Below the pieces are notes generated by a model. That model saw only the letters and a list, made by a program, of their open reading frames with translations. It was not told the DNA's origin and ran no database searches. Source: Pedobacter sp. PACM 27299 (lineage in GTDB: Bacteria; Bacteroidota; Bacteroidia; Sphingobacteriales; Sphingobacteriaceae). From it: 64,000 bases of DNA. This document shows, piece after piece, positions 37,293-45,257 of the stretch. Where the stretch lies: the NCBI RefSeq assembly GCF_001412655.1, contig NZ_CP012996.1:1860001-1924000 (forward strand), read 5' to 3'. The position numbers were made by a program, and so were the translations under genes. The first letter of the stretch is position 1. Each line of letters begins with the position of its first letter.

Positions 37293-38669
37293 ATGAAAGT
37301 TGAAAGAAAAATCAAATGGTTAATTGCTTCCTGCGTAGTTATAGTAGGGACACTGTCTTTTATTCAGTATGCGCTGGTCTTAAATACTTATAAGTTAACG
37401 AAGGAAAAGTATTATACAGAGATCCGTTCTGAAATAGCAAAACTCATTAACAGGCCATCTGTTGCTGTTCTTGAGGAAAAAACTCAGGAAAATCTGAAGC
37501 ATTTGGCAAGGCTTTTCGTTTTACAGCAGATCGATAAAACAACTTTATTTGCCAGGCTCAATAAGAGCGATAATACGGAAATGGATAGCTTAAAACAGCA
37601 GCTTTTTCAGGACATACAGTCGAATAAAATCTTAAAAGATTTGAAATATAAAGCTCAGTATGATGAAATTCTGATCACTTTTAATGGAAAAACCGATACT
37701 TTATTGTCTACCCGGGAGGCGCCTTTTGTTTTTCTTGGCAGCCCTTTCCAAACCCCGAACACTTTATTAATCGGGAATGGCAGCAACACCATTGTAGATA
37801 GTTTTGCCAAAGCTGATGGGAGCGGAAGCTCGGCGATGAAATTACAGATTCAACGCGCTCAGTATTTGGAAGTCTCTACCTGGAAAGCGGAGGTATGGAA
37901 GCGTATGGCAGGAATCTATCTATTGGCATTTTTAATGATTGTAGCGGTGATTATCCTTTATTATCTGGTATTCAGTGCCATGTTCCGACAAAAAAGGCTG
38001 GCCGAAATCAAAACAGATTTCGCAAATAATATCACACATGAGCTAAAAACACCTTTGAGCTCTGTTGGCTTGATCTTAAAGAGTCTGGAAAGGGAGGAGG
38101 TACGTTCCAATCCTCAGCTGACAGACGAACTTCTAGCTTCCCTGAACCGGCAGCATTTTAAGATCCAAAAGCTGGTCGATTTTGTGCTGGAAACAGCCCT
38201 GACATCCCCTCATGAAGTTAAAAAAATAAGCGTCGATATCACTTCCTACCTACAAGATTACGTGAAGGAGCTGAGAACGGAAAACCATCAGTTTACCAGT
38301 TCGATTCCTCCTGAAAAACATAACGTTTTGATAAATCTGGAGATTTTAGATAAAATCTTAAACAACCTGATTGAAAATGCATTAAAGTATAGCCAGGAAG
38401 GCACAGTCATTTCCTTAAAAAGTAAAGTGCTGCATCGTAAATATAGGATCGAAATTACTGATGAAGGACCTGGAATTCCTTTAGCCTATCAGCCGTTTAT
38501 TTTTGATAAGTTTTTTCGTATTCCTACACATAATCAGCATGATGTAAAAGGTCTTGGCCTTGGTTTATACCTGAGCAAACAAGCGGCAAATTTAATAGGA
38601 GCAGAGCTGATCATGGAAAGCAGATCAGGGGCTGGAAGCACATTTATTCTGGAAATAAAATATGGATAG
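37293..38669 (+). CDS. Sensor histidine kinase
   Basis: 458-aa inner-membrane sensor. Two membrane helices (about residues 8-28 and 206-228) bracket a periplasmic sensor of about 175 residues that I cannot assign to a named domain. HisKA motif N-I-T-H-E-L-K-T-P with phospho-acceptor H249, N-box NNLIENALKYS, and G-boxes DEGPGIP and GLGLGLYLSKQA are intact. The response regulator overlaps its 3' end by 8 nt. Likely autoregulated through the repeats in its promoter. Confidence 0.93.
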   Translation: MKVERKIKWLIASCVVIVGTLSFIQYALVLNTYKLTKEKYYTEIRSEIAKLINRPSVAVLEEKTQENLKHLARLFVLQQIDKTTLFARLNKSDNTEMDSLKQQLFQDIQSNKILKDLKYKAQYDEILITFNGKTDTLLSTREAPFVFLGSPFQTPNTLLIGNGSNTIVDSFAKADGSGSSAMKLQIQRAQYLEVSTWKAEVWKRMAGIYLLAFLMIVAVIILYYLVFSAMFRQKRLAEIKTDFANNITHELKTPLSSVGLILKSLEREEVRSNPQLTDELLASLNRQHFKIQKLVDFVLETALTSPHEVKKISVDITSYLQDYVKELRTENHQFTSSIPPEKHNVLINLEILDKILNNLIENALKYSQEGTVISLKSKVLHRKYRIEITDEGPGIPLAYQPFIFDKFFRIPTHNQHDVKGLGLGLYLSKQAANLIGAELIMESRSGAGSTFILEIKYG

Positions 38670-39351
38670 CAAGATACTTATTGTAGAAGACGACCTTGAC
38701 CTGGGAAACCTGCTCAAGCAATACATGGAGATGAATGGATTTCAGGTAAAACGGGTATTCAATGGTCTGGAAGCTTTTGATGAGCTAAAGCTGAACTCCT
38801 ATGATTTGATGGTCCTCGATGTGATGATGCCTGAGCTGGACGGCTTTAGCCTGGCAAAGAAATTGAATAATTATTATCCCGAGCTGCCCTTCCTATTTGT
38901 CACGGCAAAAACCATGAGGGAAGATAGATTGGCAGGCTTAAAGCTTGGCGCTGATGATTATATTGTTAAGCCTTTTGATGCGGATGAATTGATCCTACGC
39001 ATCAGAAATATCTTAAAGCGGACGAAAAATGAAATCAAAAAGATCAATAAGGTTTTTAATATTGGTCTCTTCTCTTTTGATTATAAGAATCTGCACTTAA
39101 AATCTGAGGATTTCGAAAAGATACTCACAGAGAAAGAGGCAGATTTACTGTACTACCTATGTTCAAATCAGGATGAACTGATTAAAAGAGAAGACATTTT
39201 AGTCTACTTATGGAAGGAACCAGACTTTTTTAATGGCAGGAGCATGGATGTATTTATGAGCAGATTGAGGAAGTATCTTATCAAAGATCCCGCCATCCAT
39301 ATTGAAAGCGTTAGAGGGGTAGGCTTTAGGTTTTATGTGGATGTAAAATAA
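38662..39351 (+). CDS. OmpR-family response regulator
   Basis: 229 aa. Receiver domain with acidic pocket E9/D10/D11 region (VEDDLDLG), phospho-acceptor D53 in LDVMMPELDG and the conserved K in DYIVKPFDADEL. The C-terminal winged-helix DNA-binding domain includes LTEKEADLLYYL and the recognition region SMDVFMSRLRKYL with IESVRGVGFRF. OmpR-type regulators bind direct repeats spaced by about 11 bp, matching the GTTAATG arrays at 37.2 and 43.5 kb. Confidence 0.94.
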   Translation: MDSKILIVEDDLDLGNLLKQYMEMNGFQVKRVFNGLEAFDELKLNSYDLMVLDVMMPELDGFSLAKKLNNYYPELPFLFVTAKTMREDRLAGLKLGADDYIVKPFDADELILRIRNILKRTKNEIKKINKVFNIGLFSFDYKNLHLKSEDFEKILTEKEADLLYYLCSNQDELIKREDILVYLWKEPDFFNGRSMDVFMSRLRKYLIKDPAIHIESVRGVGFRFYVDVK

Positions 39352-39365
39352 TACAGTCCTTTAGC

Positions 39366-39530
39366 TTATTTGAAATAATATTGAATGAGCAAGGTCATAA
39401 TTGGACTGCCGTTTAATTTTAACAGCCATAACAGGCCTGCGACCAGTAATGTGGTTGCAATGACCAGATAAATTCCATAACTGGTGACACCGGTCTGTAA
39501 GTACTCTTTTTGAGTTTTGTGTTGCTCCAT
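39366..39530 (-). CDS. 54-aa single-pass membrane protein of the peptide export operon
   Basis: ATG at 39530 immediately follows the stop codon of the ABC exporter (39531-39533). The product starts MEQHKTQKEYLQTGVTSYG and has one membrane helix (IYLVIATTLLVAGLLWLLKL), then a short tail ending in YYFK. Too short for default gene calling. Contiguity with the exporter, with no spacer, indicates translational coupling. It might be an accessory or assembly subunit of the exporter or an immunity protein; neither is shown. Confidence 0.68.
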   Translation of the reverse strand: MEQHKTQKEYLQTGVTSYGIYLVIATTLLVAGLLWLLKLNGSPIMTLLIQYYFK

Positions 39531-41735
39531 TTATGCTCCTAATTCTAATTGGTTTTTGATGAGGTTGTAGTAAAAAGATTTGTTGCTGACCAGATGATTG
39601 TGGTGGCCAATTTCTACAACGCGGCCATTGTTCAGAACGATAATCTGATCGGCATTTTTTACGGTAGAAAGACGGTGCGCGATAATCACTACGGTTTTCT
39701 TCTTGAAAAACTCTTTGAGGTTATCGTGTATAATTCTTTCATTTTCGGCATCCAGCGCGCTCGTAGCTTCGTCGAAGAAGATGTAATGCGGTTGTTTATA
39801 AACCGCTCTTGCAATCAGGATTCTCTGTCTTTGACCGCCTGAAATGCCACTGCCTGCTGCGCCTAATTTTGTCTTAAGGCCTAAGGGTAAAGCGCTGATG
39901 AAATCCTTAATGTTGGCTACACTGATGGCATGCTCCAGTCGCTGGTAATCGATTACTACATCTCCGGTAGCAATATTCCGCTCTATGGTATCTGAAAAAA
40001 TAAAACCATCCTGCAGCACAATTCCACAATTTTCTCTCCAGCTTTTAGCCGAAATGTTAGACAATTCATCCTCGTTGAGGAGAATTTTCCCAGCAGTAGG
40101 ATCATAGAATTTTAGTAGTAATTTCATTAAGGTGGTTTTACCACTGCCACTTGTCCCTACAATAGCTGTTGTTTTTCCATCTGGAAGGTATAAATTGATG
40201 TCCATCAGTACAAAAGGTGACCTTGGACCTTCGTATTGAAAGTTTAGGTCTTTAATGAGCAGTCCGCTCCGTCCCGCGGAAACAGCAAGAGGATTAAAAC
40301 TAAGCTGGCCTGTTAATTCTTCTTCTTTTTGATCCTGAATTTCACTCAGTCGGTCTAAACTTAACCCTGCGTCCTGAAGGGAACGGAAAAAACCTAAAAG
40401 CTGATTAATCGGACCGTTCATCTGGCCAATGATATAAGAGATAGCCAGTACAGCACCCAGCGTAATATTGCCGGCAATGGCCTCTCTTGCTGCAAAGTAG
40501 GTCACCAGTATATTCTTTAACTGGTTTACAAAATCAAAGCCTGTAATCTGAAGCTGATTGATTTTTAGTGCTTTATAATTGATATTGAATGCTTTTTTCT
40601 GGATAGTTTCCCATTCATTTCTTTTATAATCCTCAAAACTATTCATTTTTATTTCCTGCATCCCGGAGATCATTTCAAAGATCGCTTCCTGATTTTCACT
40701 TTTGTTTTGAAAACGGGAATAGTCGAGCAACTTACGTTTGTTCATGAAGATTAAAGTCCAGCCAATTGCAAAGGCCGTTAAAACACTATAGACCGCAACA
40801 ATCTGGATGTTATAGCAGCCCAGTACAAAAAAGAAAACCAGCAGGTTGACAAATGAAAATACGGTAATCAGACTTTGAGAGGTCAGGAAGTTTTCAATCC
40901 GCTCATGGTCCATAATCCGCTGGTTAAAATCGCCCATCATTTTAGTATCGAAAAACTTGATGGGCAATTTCAGTAGTTTCCGCAGAAAATCAGAGATGAT
41001 GGCAATATTAAGCCTGGTGCCGATAAATAAGGTCATCGTATTTCTTGTAATTTCCACCATCACGGAGCCGAGAAAAACAAAACACTGCGCCAGCAATATC
41101 GTAAACACATGGTCTAAATTTTTAGGGGAAATCCCATAATCCACTAAGGCCTGGGTTAAAAAGGGGAAAGAAAGGGTGAAGAGGTTCCCGATTAACAGGC
41201 AGCCCAACAGTTTCATTAAATCAATTTTATACGGACTGATAATTTTACTGAGGTAAGCTGTTTTACTTTGTTTAGTTTTAATGGGTTTTGCATTGTAAAA
41301 TTCGGCGGTCGGATTCAGCATTAATGCGATTCCTTTTCCGTCCTCATTCAGCCATGACCGATTTAGGGTATCTTCCTGGATTGATAAAATACCTTTCGCA
41401 GGATCAGCGATTTTATAAGACCATTTTTCCTTTTTAAAAAAGGAGAGCTGCTTTCTGGTCTTTTTCAATACTACAAAATGGTTCTGATTCCAGTGCAGAA
41501 TGCAGGGAAGAGGAACTTCATTCAAGTGTTGAAGCTCTATTTTTACACATGCGGTTTGAAGACCAATCTTTTCGGCAGCTTCGGTAATTCCCAATAGGGA
41601 TACGCCCTCTCTGCTGATAAAAGACTGATCTCTCAGGTACTGCATCTCGTAATCCTTGCCATGTGCAGCGGCCACCATGGCCAGACAGGCAGGGCCGCAA
41701 TCCATCTGGTCCTGTTGTGCGATAAAATCAGGCAT
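39531..41735 (-). CDS. Peptidase C39-containing ABC peptide exporter
   Basis: 734-aa bacteriocin-type exporter that cleaves leader peptides after GG and pumps out the core. Three parts in order: N-terminal C39 protease (catalytic C13 in QMDCGPACLAM, histidine in NQNHFVVLKK, aspartate in IADPAKG; residues 1-130), a six-helix membrane domain (about 160-450), and an ATPase with Walker A GTSGSGKTT, signature SGGQRQR and Walker B YIFFDEATSALD. Its 5' end overlaps the radical SAM gene by 8 nt. The GG-leader substrate is encoded two genes upstream. Confidence 0.95.
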   Translation of the reverse strand: MPDFIAQQDQMDCGPACLAMVAAAHGKDYEMQYLRDQSFISREGVSLLGITEAAEKIGLQTACVKIELQHLNEVPLPCILHWNQNHFVVLKKTRKQLSFFKKEKWSYKIADPAKGILSIQEDTLNRSWLNEDGKGIALMLNPTAEFYNAKPIKTKQSKTAYLSKIISPYKIDLMKLLGCLLIGNLFTLSFPFLTQALVDYGISPKNLDHVFTILLAQCFVFLGSVMVEITRNTMTLFIGTRLNIAIISDFLRKLLKLPIKFFDTKMMGDFNQRIMDHERIENFLTSQSLITVFSFVNLLVFFFVLGCYNIQIVAVYSVLTAFAIGWTLIFMNKRKLLDYSRFQNKSENQEAIFEMISGMQEIKMNSFEDYKRNEWETIQKKAFNINYKALKINQLQITGFDFVNQLKNILVTYFAAREAIAGNITLGAVLAISYIIGQMNGPINQLLGFFRSLQDAGLSLDRLSEIQDQKEEELTGQLSFNPLAVSAGRSGLLIKDLNFQYEGPRSPFVLMDINLYLPDGKTTAIVGTSGSGKTTLMKLLLKFYDPTAGKILLNEDELSNISAKSWRENCGIVLQDGFIFSDTIERNIATGDVVIDYQRLEHAISVANIKDFISALPLGLKTKLGAAGSGISGGQRQRILIARAVYKQPHYIFFDEATSALDAENERIIHDNLKEFFKKKTVVIIAHRLSTVKNADQIIVLNNGRVVEIGHHNHLVSNKSFYYNLIKNQLELGA

Positions 41736-43026
41736 TCATCAGGTTATTTGATAAGAACATATTTAAAACAATGTCCTTCTTTTTGTTCTCGTCAAAATTA
41801 TTTACACAATAGTCTTTACCGCGATATTCCAGTGCCTGCTGAGAACAGCCTCCTCCACAAATCGGCAGAATACTGCAATCCAGACAAGGCTTGTTGTTCA
41901 GCTTTGCGCTCATGCGTTCTTCCATTTTTGGATTCCATGAAATCTCATTTTCTAAAAGCACTCCTTCGCGGTTTTCTTTAGTGAAATCTCTTGCATTACA
42001 CTTGTAAACGTCCCCATTATAGTTGATGACAGATTGGTTTCTCTTATCTGCATAACAGGAGTTTTTTACCCGGTTACCCTCAAAAGCGTCTGGTATGGAA
42101 AACCCGAAAATCGTTGCCTTTTCTTTAAAATCGATGACCTGATCGCCCAGATTTTCGTTGTTTTCCTGCCAGACTTTATTCATAGAGAGCGTGATATATT
42201 TTCTTTCTGTGGCGCTGAGGTCATTGAAACTATGTAGGATGTCTTCCAGTCCAATCAGGTTCTGTTCGGTATAATTTATCCGGAGGGTAATCCTGATGTG
42301 ATTTCGCACGAGCAGTTTGATATTCTCGACGATCACATCATAGGAACCCCTGGATTTAGAAACAAATCTGGTTTGGTCATGTAATTCTTTGTTTCCGTCG
42401 AAAGAAATCTGCAGCCCGGTAACATTATATTTTAAGAAGTCTGCCACCATTTCCTCGTTAATCAGAAAACCATTGGTGGTGAAACTGATGCCTAAAGCCA
42501 GTTTATGGTCATCAGCAGCCTTGTAAGTATACTGCATTAAAGGAAGTACTACATCCTGGTAATATAGTAAAGGCTCTCCACCGAAAAAAGACAATACAAA
42601 CTGCTTGATTCCTTTTTGATTAGACATGATGTTGTCTATATAATTGGTGATCTTTTCCAGTGTTCCAGGAGAAGTCTTTGATCCCTTAATGTGCGTTTCA
42701 TAGCAGTACCAGCATTTAAAATTACAATTCATAGTGGGGTTCACCATCAGGTGATATGTTTCCTCCTGATTGTCTATTTTATCCATCAGTACCCTGACAC
42801 TTTGGATTTCATCAGTTTCTTTTGGCACAATAAATCCGTTCATTAATAAGGATTTGTAAAGTTCTTCGTGTATTTCTTCTATGCTGTTTACACTATCTTC
42901 ATTTTTTGCTGCGGTAATCAGGTCCATCAATAATGGGTCGAGCAGCAAGAACTTTTCAGTTAAAGAGTTGTGGTAAATGAATTTTCCATTGTAATGAATT
43001 GAGGTATTGAATTTACTTATTTTCAT
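41728..43026 (-). CDS. Radical SAM/SPASM peptide maturase
   Basis: 432-aa cytoplasmic enzyme. The radical SAM cluster motif is C101-x3-C105-x2-C108 (MNCNFKCWYCYE). The C-terminal SPASM region supplies many more cysteines (VYKCNARDF, PCLDCSILPICGGGC, YCVNN) for two auxiliary Fe-S clusters. Enzymes of this build install C-C, C-S or C-O crosslinks in ribosomal peptides. The N-terminal ~90 residues resemble a peptide-recognition (RRE-like) region but I cannot confirm this. The substrate is most likely the 66-aa GG-leader peptide encoded 105 bp upstream. Confidence 0.93.
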   Translation of the reverse strand: MKISKFNTSIHYNGKFIYHNSLTEKFLLLDPLLMDLITAAKNEDSVNSIEEIHEELYKSLLMNGFIVPKETDEIQSVRVLMDKIDNQEETYHLMVNPTMNCNFKCWYCYETHIKGSKTSPGTLEKITNYIDNIMSNQKGIKQFVLSFFGGEPLLYYQDVVLPLMQYTYKAADDHKLALGISFTTNGFLINEEMVADFLKYNVTGLQISFDGNKELHDQTRFVSKSRGSYDVIVENIKLLVRNHIRITLRINYTEQNLIGLEDILHSFNDLSATERKYITLSMNKVWQENNENLGDQVIDFKEKATIFGFSIPDAFEGNRVKNSCYADKRNQSVINYNGDVYKCNARDFTKENREGVLLENEISWNPKMEERMSAKLNNKPCLDCSILPICGGGCSQQALEYRGKDYCVNNFDENKKKDIVLNMFLSNNLMNA

Positions 43027-43082
43027 TTGGATAGGATTTAGGAAAAGAGCAGTGAATTGAATTGATGTGGTATTGGGAAGGG

Positions 43083-43116
43083 ATTACAGGGCTATTCATA
43101 GAATGGGCCCTGTAAT
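43083..43116 (-). promoter_or_regulatory. Hairpin between precursor and maturase
   Basis: ATTACAGGGC (43083-43092) and GCCCTGTAAT (43107-43116), perfect 10-bp arms with a 14-nt loop, just downstream of the precursor stop codon on the transcript. There is no U-run after it on the minus strand, so partial termination or mRNA 3'-end protection is more likely than full termination. Confidence 0.6.
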
Positions 43117-43131
43117 TAAGTAAGGGATGGT

Positions 43132-43332
43132 TTAGACAGTTGTAGATGTAGCCTCGCAGGTACAGCTGCAGCTGCAATTTCCACTCACGGTTACCGTGTT
43201 AGTCACTGTGCCATCGGATAATAACTGTGGGGATGCAAATGCAGCAAAACCACCTCTTAATTTTCCTAACTGACCATCTTCCATTACGGCCATTTTCTTT
43301 ACTAATTCTTCAAAGGATTTTTTCTGTCCCAT
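43132..43332 (-). CDS. RiPP precursor peptide with GG leader and CxCxCxC core
   Basis: 66-aa peptide. Residues 1-28 form a charged leader (MGQKKSFEELVKKMAVMEDG then QLGKLRGG) ending in a double glycine at 27-28, as cut by C39 peptidases. The 38-residue core is rich in T/S/V/G and has four alternating cysteines, C53, C55, C57 and C59 (GNCSCSCTCE), near the C-terminus. Followed by a radical SAM/SPASM enzyme and a C39 exporter, it is almost certainly modified, probably at these cysteines (thioether crosslinks). Its bioactivity is unknown. Confidence 0.88.
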   Translation of the reverse strand: MGQKKSFEELVKKMAVMEDGQLGKLRGGFAAFASPQLLSDGTVTNTVTVSGNCSCSCTCEATSTTV

Positions 43333-43446
43333 GTTTGTAGAAATAAAATTGATACCTACTCTTTAAAGGATTTTCGGCGTACTCCTATATGATCTTTTTT
43401 TTTCTGATCTATTAAATTAGGGCCTTCGCTTAAGATTGTGTTTTAT

Positions 43447-43466
43447 TGATATTTAATTAAATATCA
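43447..43466. promoter_or_regulatory. 20-bp perfect palindrome upstream of the RiPP precursor
   Basis: TGATATTTAATTAAATATCA is its own reverse complement. It lies between the GTTAATG array and the precursor start (about 115 bp upstream of the ATG). A dimeric regulator site is possible; AT-richness makes chance more likely than for a mixed-base palindrome. Confidence 0.45.
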
Positions 43467-43487
43467 TTATTCGTTAAGTTGGAATAG

Positions 43488-43527
43488 GTTAATGAGTAGT
43501 TAATGGATGGTTAATGAAGCGTTAATG
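43488..43527. promoter_or_regulatory. Four GTTAATG repeats, 11-bp spacing (response-regulator site)
   Basis: GTTAATG at 43488, 43499, 43510 and 43521, exact 11-bp period. The stretch GTTAATGAAGCGTTAATGAT is identical over 20 bp to the copy between the kinase and its divergent neighbour. About 155-195 bp upstream of the precursor start; no other leftward gene could use it. The rest of 43333-43680 holds no gene. Confidence 0.75.
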
Positions 43528-43680
43528 ATTGAGGTGGAGAAAAATGTCGTATAGCTGATAAAGCCAAGGGGAAGAGGGCTTTATGTGGTGTAAAGCTATA
43601 AAAGTTGTTGACTTGAGTTGCCGGATGCGGCCTTGGGAGCAAATACTGAAGTGGGGATGCTTCAGCTGTTTTAGGGAAGT

Positions 43681-43713
43681 ATAAAAAAAGGAATAAGCTC
43701 AGCTTATTCCTTT
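43681..43713 (-). terminator. Intrinsic terminator of the kinase/cell-wall operon
   Basis: AAAGGAATAAGC (43687-43698), loop TCA, GCTTATTCCTTT (43702-43713); on the minus strand a T7 run follows. The stem includes the end of the kinase gene. Confidence 0.88.
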
Positions 43714-45257
43714 ACTTCTTTAAGGTCGTTTTTATTCAGCCAGCCTTTGGTGACTTGTCCGTCTTTATTGGTATGCGTCACATAAATAAAGCCTTTGTCT
43801 TCTTCAATGACGTTAAACTTGGCATTGTTCCATAAACCCAGAACACCATTTTTTTGTGCATTTGCATTTGCCGCTTCATAAAAATAAATAGTTCCTTTAG
43901 GCAGCTGATATTTTTTACCCTCACTAACAATGGTAACTGTGCTTTCTTTTGCCTTCGCTTCAGCTTCTGCGCGTTTTGCAGCGGCAGTCATCTGTGCTTC
44001 ATATTCTTTTTTCAGACTATCAATTTCAGCCTGCTGTGCTGCAGTATCAATGGCTACCGGCTGTACTTGTGCCGTTGTATCAGGGACATATTCTGGTTCA
44101 TTTCTAGTGGTGTCAGCTGCCGCTATATGAGTCGTATCCAGTATCGCTTTTTGCTTAGCCGAACCATCATCCTTCATGAAAAGGCCATAGACGGAAAGCA
44201 TGCTCAACATCACGATACAAAGAATCATCAGGCTGAAAACCGATTTCGACAAGAGCATCTGGTCTTTTGCCGGTTCCAGTTTCACTTCTTCTTTCTGATA
44301 GAAAGGAGCTGGCTTTGCTGCCGGCACTGCAACTGGTGCTGCTGCTACCGCATCGCCACCTCTGTGTATAATGGCGTCTTGTAAGACTGCACCATTTGCA
44401 TATCGTTTTTCAGGGCGTTTTTCTAAACAGTTTTTGATGATGAGCAATAACCATTTCGGGACATGTGCCTCCTTTTTTCGTTTCTCCTCATCCCAGCTTT
44501 CCGGCAATCGGTTGATACGTAAAGTGACCGGGTCTGGAACTTCCGCTTCCATGTGCGAAATCATGACCTGATTACGCGAACTTTCGTTCTTATTGATCAG
44601 TGGAAAAGGTACCGTTCCTGCAAGTAGCTCGTATAGGATGATGCCATAGCTATAGATATCTGTTTGAAAAAACATCTCGCCGTCATGCTGCTCAGGAGCC
44701 ATAAACTCAACTGCACCAGCATGGCGCAGACTGGTACGGCGCTGCTCATCAGACATGATCGCCAGACCAAAGTCCAGCAGCACATAATTACCGGTTTCCG
44801 TATTGAATTTTACGTTGTTACTTTTGATATCACCATGTTTAATCCCTACCCGGTGACAATGGGCAAGTGCATTGGCCAGCTGTTCGGCCAGTTTAATGAC
44901 TTCCTGGATCGTAAATATTGGGGGATGAGGGGGCATTAACAACTTCTCCAGATCAGGCCCTTCAATATACTCCATCTCAATAAAAGGGAAAGAGCCACTT
45001 TCGGTAAGTCCTGATCCCAGTATTTTTACCACATTAGGGTTGGGTACTTCATTTACCTTTTTAAGTTTTTCTACCTCATTTTTAAACCTGATGAAGTTCT
45101 TATCATCCTCACTTTCCGTATGGATAGGCGTAGGCATGATCTTCACTGCGGTGATGATGGTGCCAATCCGTTTACCCTTATATACAGAACCCTGGCCGCC
45201 TGTACTTAGGGCACCCAGATTTTCTAATCCTTCTGTTATCGTAAAAACTTTACTCAT
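43704..45257 (-). CDS. Ser/Thr protein kinase with C-terminal SH3-like domain
   Basis: 517-aa membrane kinase. Cytoplasmic kinase domain (1-300): glycine loop STGGQGSVYKG, AVKI lysine, H-G-D-I-K-S-N-N catalytic loop near residue 140, DFG near 161 and EFMAPEQ. A membrane helix at about 337-360 is followed by an A/K/E-rich stalk and an SH3-like domain (about 445-517: KGTIYFYEAANANAQKNGV) outside the membrane. Architecture is like PknB but with SH3 instead of PASTA repeats; an envelope-sensing role is inferred. Its ATG overlaps the FHA gene's stop. Confidence 0.93.
   Translation of the reverse strand: MSKVFTITEGLENLGALSTGGQGSVYKGKRIGTIITAVKIMPTPIHTESEDDKNFIRFKNEVEKLKKVNEVPNPNVVKILGSGLTESGSFPFIEMEYIEGPDLEKLLMPPHPPIFTIQEVIKLAEQLANALAHCHRVGIKHGDIKSNNVKFNTETGNYVLLDFGLAIMSDEQRRTSLRHAGAVEFMAPEQHDGEMFFQTDIYSYGIILYELLAGTVPFPLINKNESSRNQVMISHMEAEVPDPVTLRINRLPESWDEEKRKKEAHVPKWLLLIIKNCLEKRPEKRYANGAVLQDAIIHRGGDAVAAAPVAVPAAKPAPFYQKEEVKLEPAKDQMLLSKSVFSLMILCIVMLSMLSVYGLFMKDDGSAKQKAILDTTHIAAADTTRNEPEYVPDTTAQVQPVAIDTAAQQAEIDSLKKEYEAQMTAAAKRAEAEAKAKESTVTIVSEGKKYQLPKGTIYFYEAANANAQKNGVLGLWNNAKFNVIEEDKGFIYVTHTNKDGQVTKGWLNKNDLKEVKE

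Noticed and set aside
43488-43527. CRISPR-like array
   Set aside because: Units are only 7 bp with 4-bp gaps; no spacers and no cas genes. A regulator-binding array fits better.
43333-43680. Second precursor peptide upstream of the first
   Set aside because: No GG-leader or cysteine-rich frame seen on either strand.
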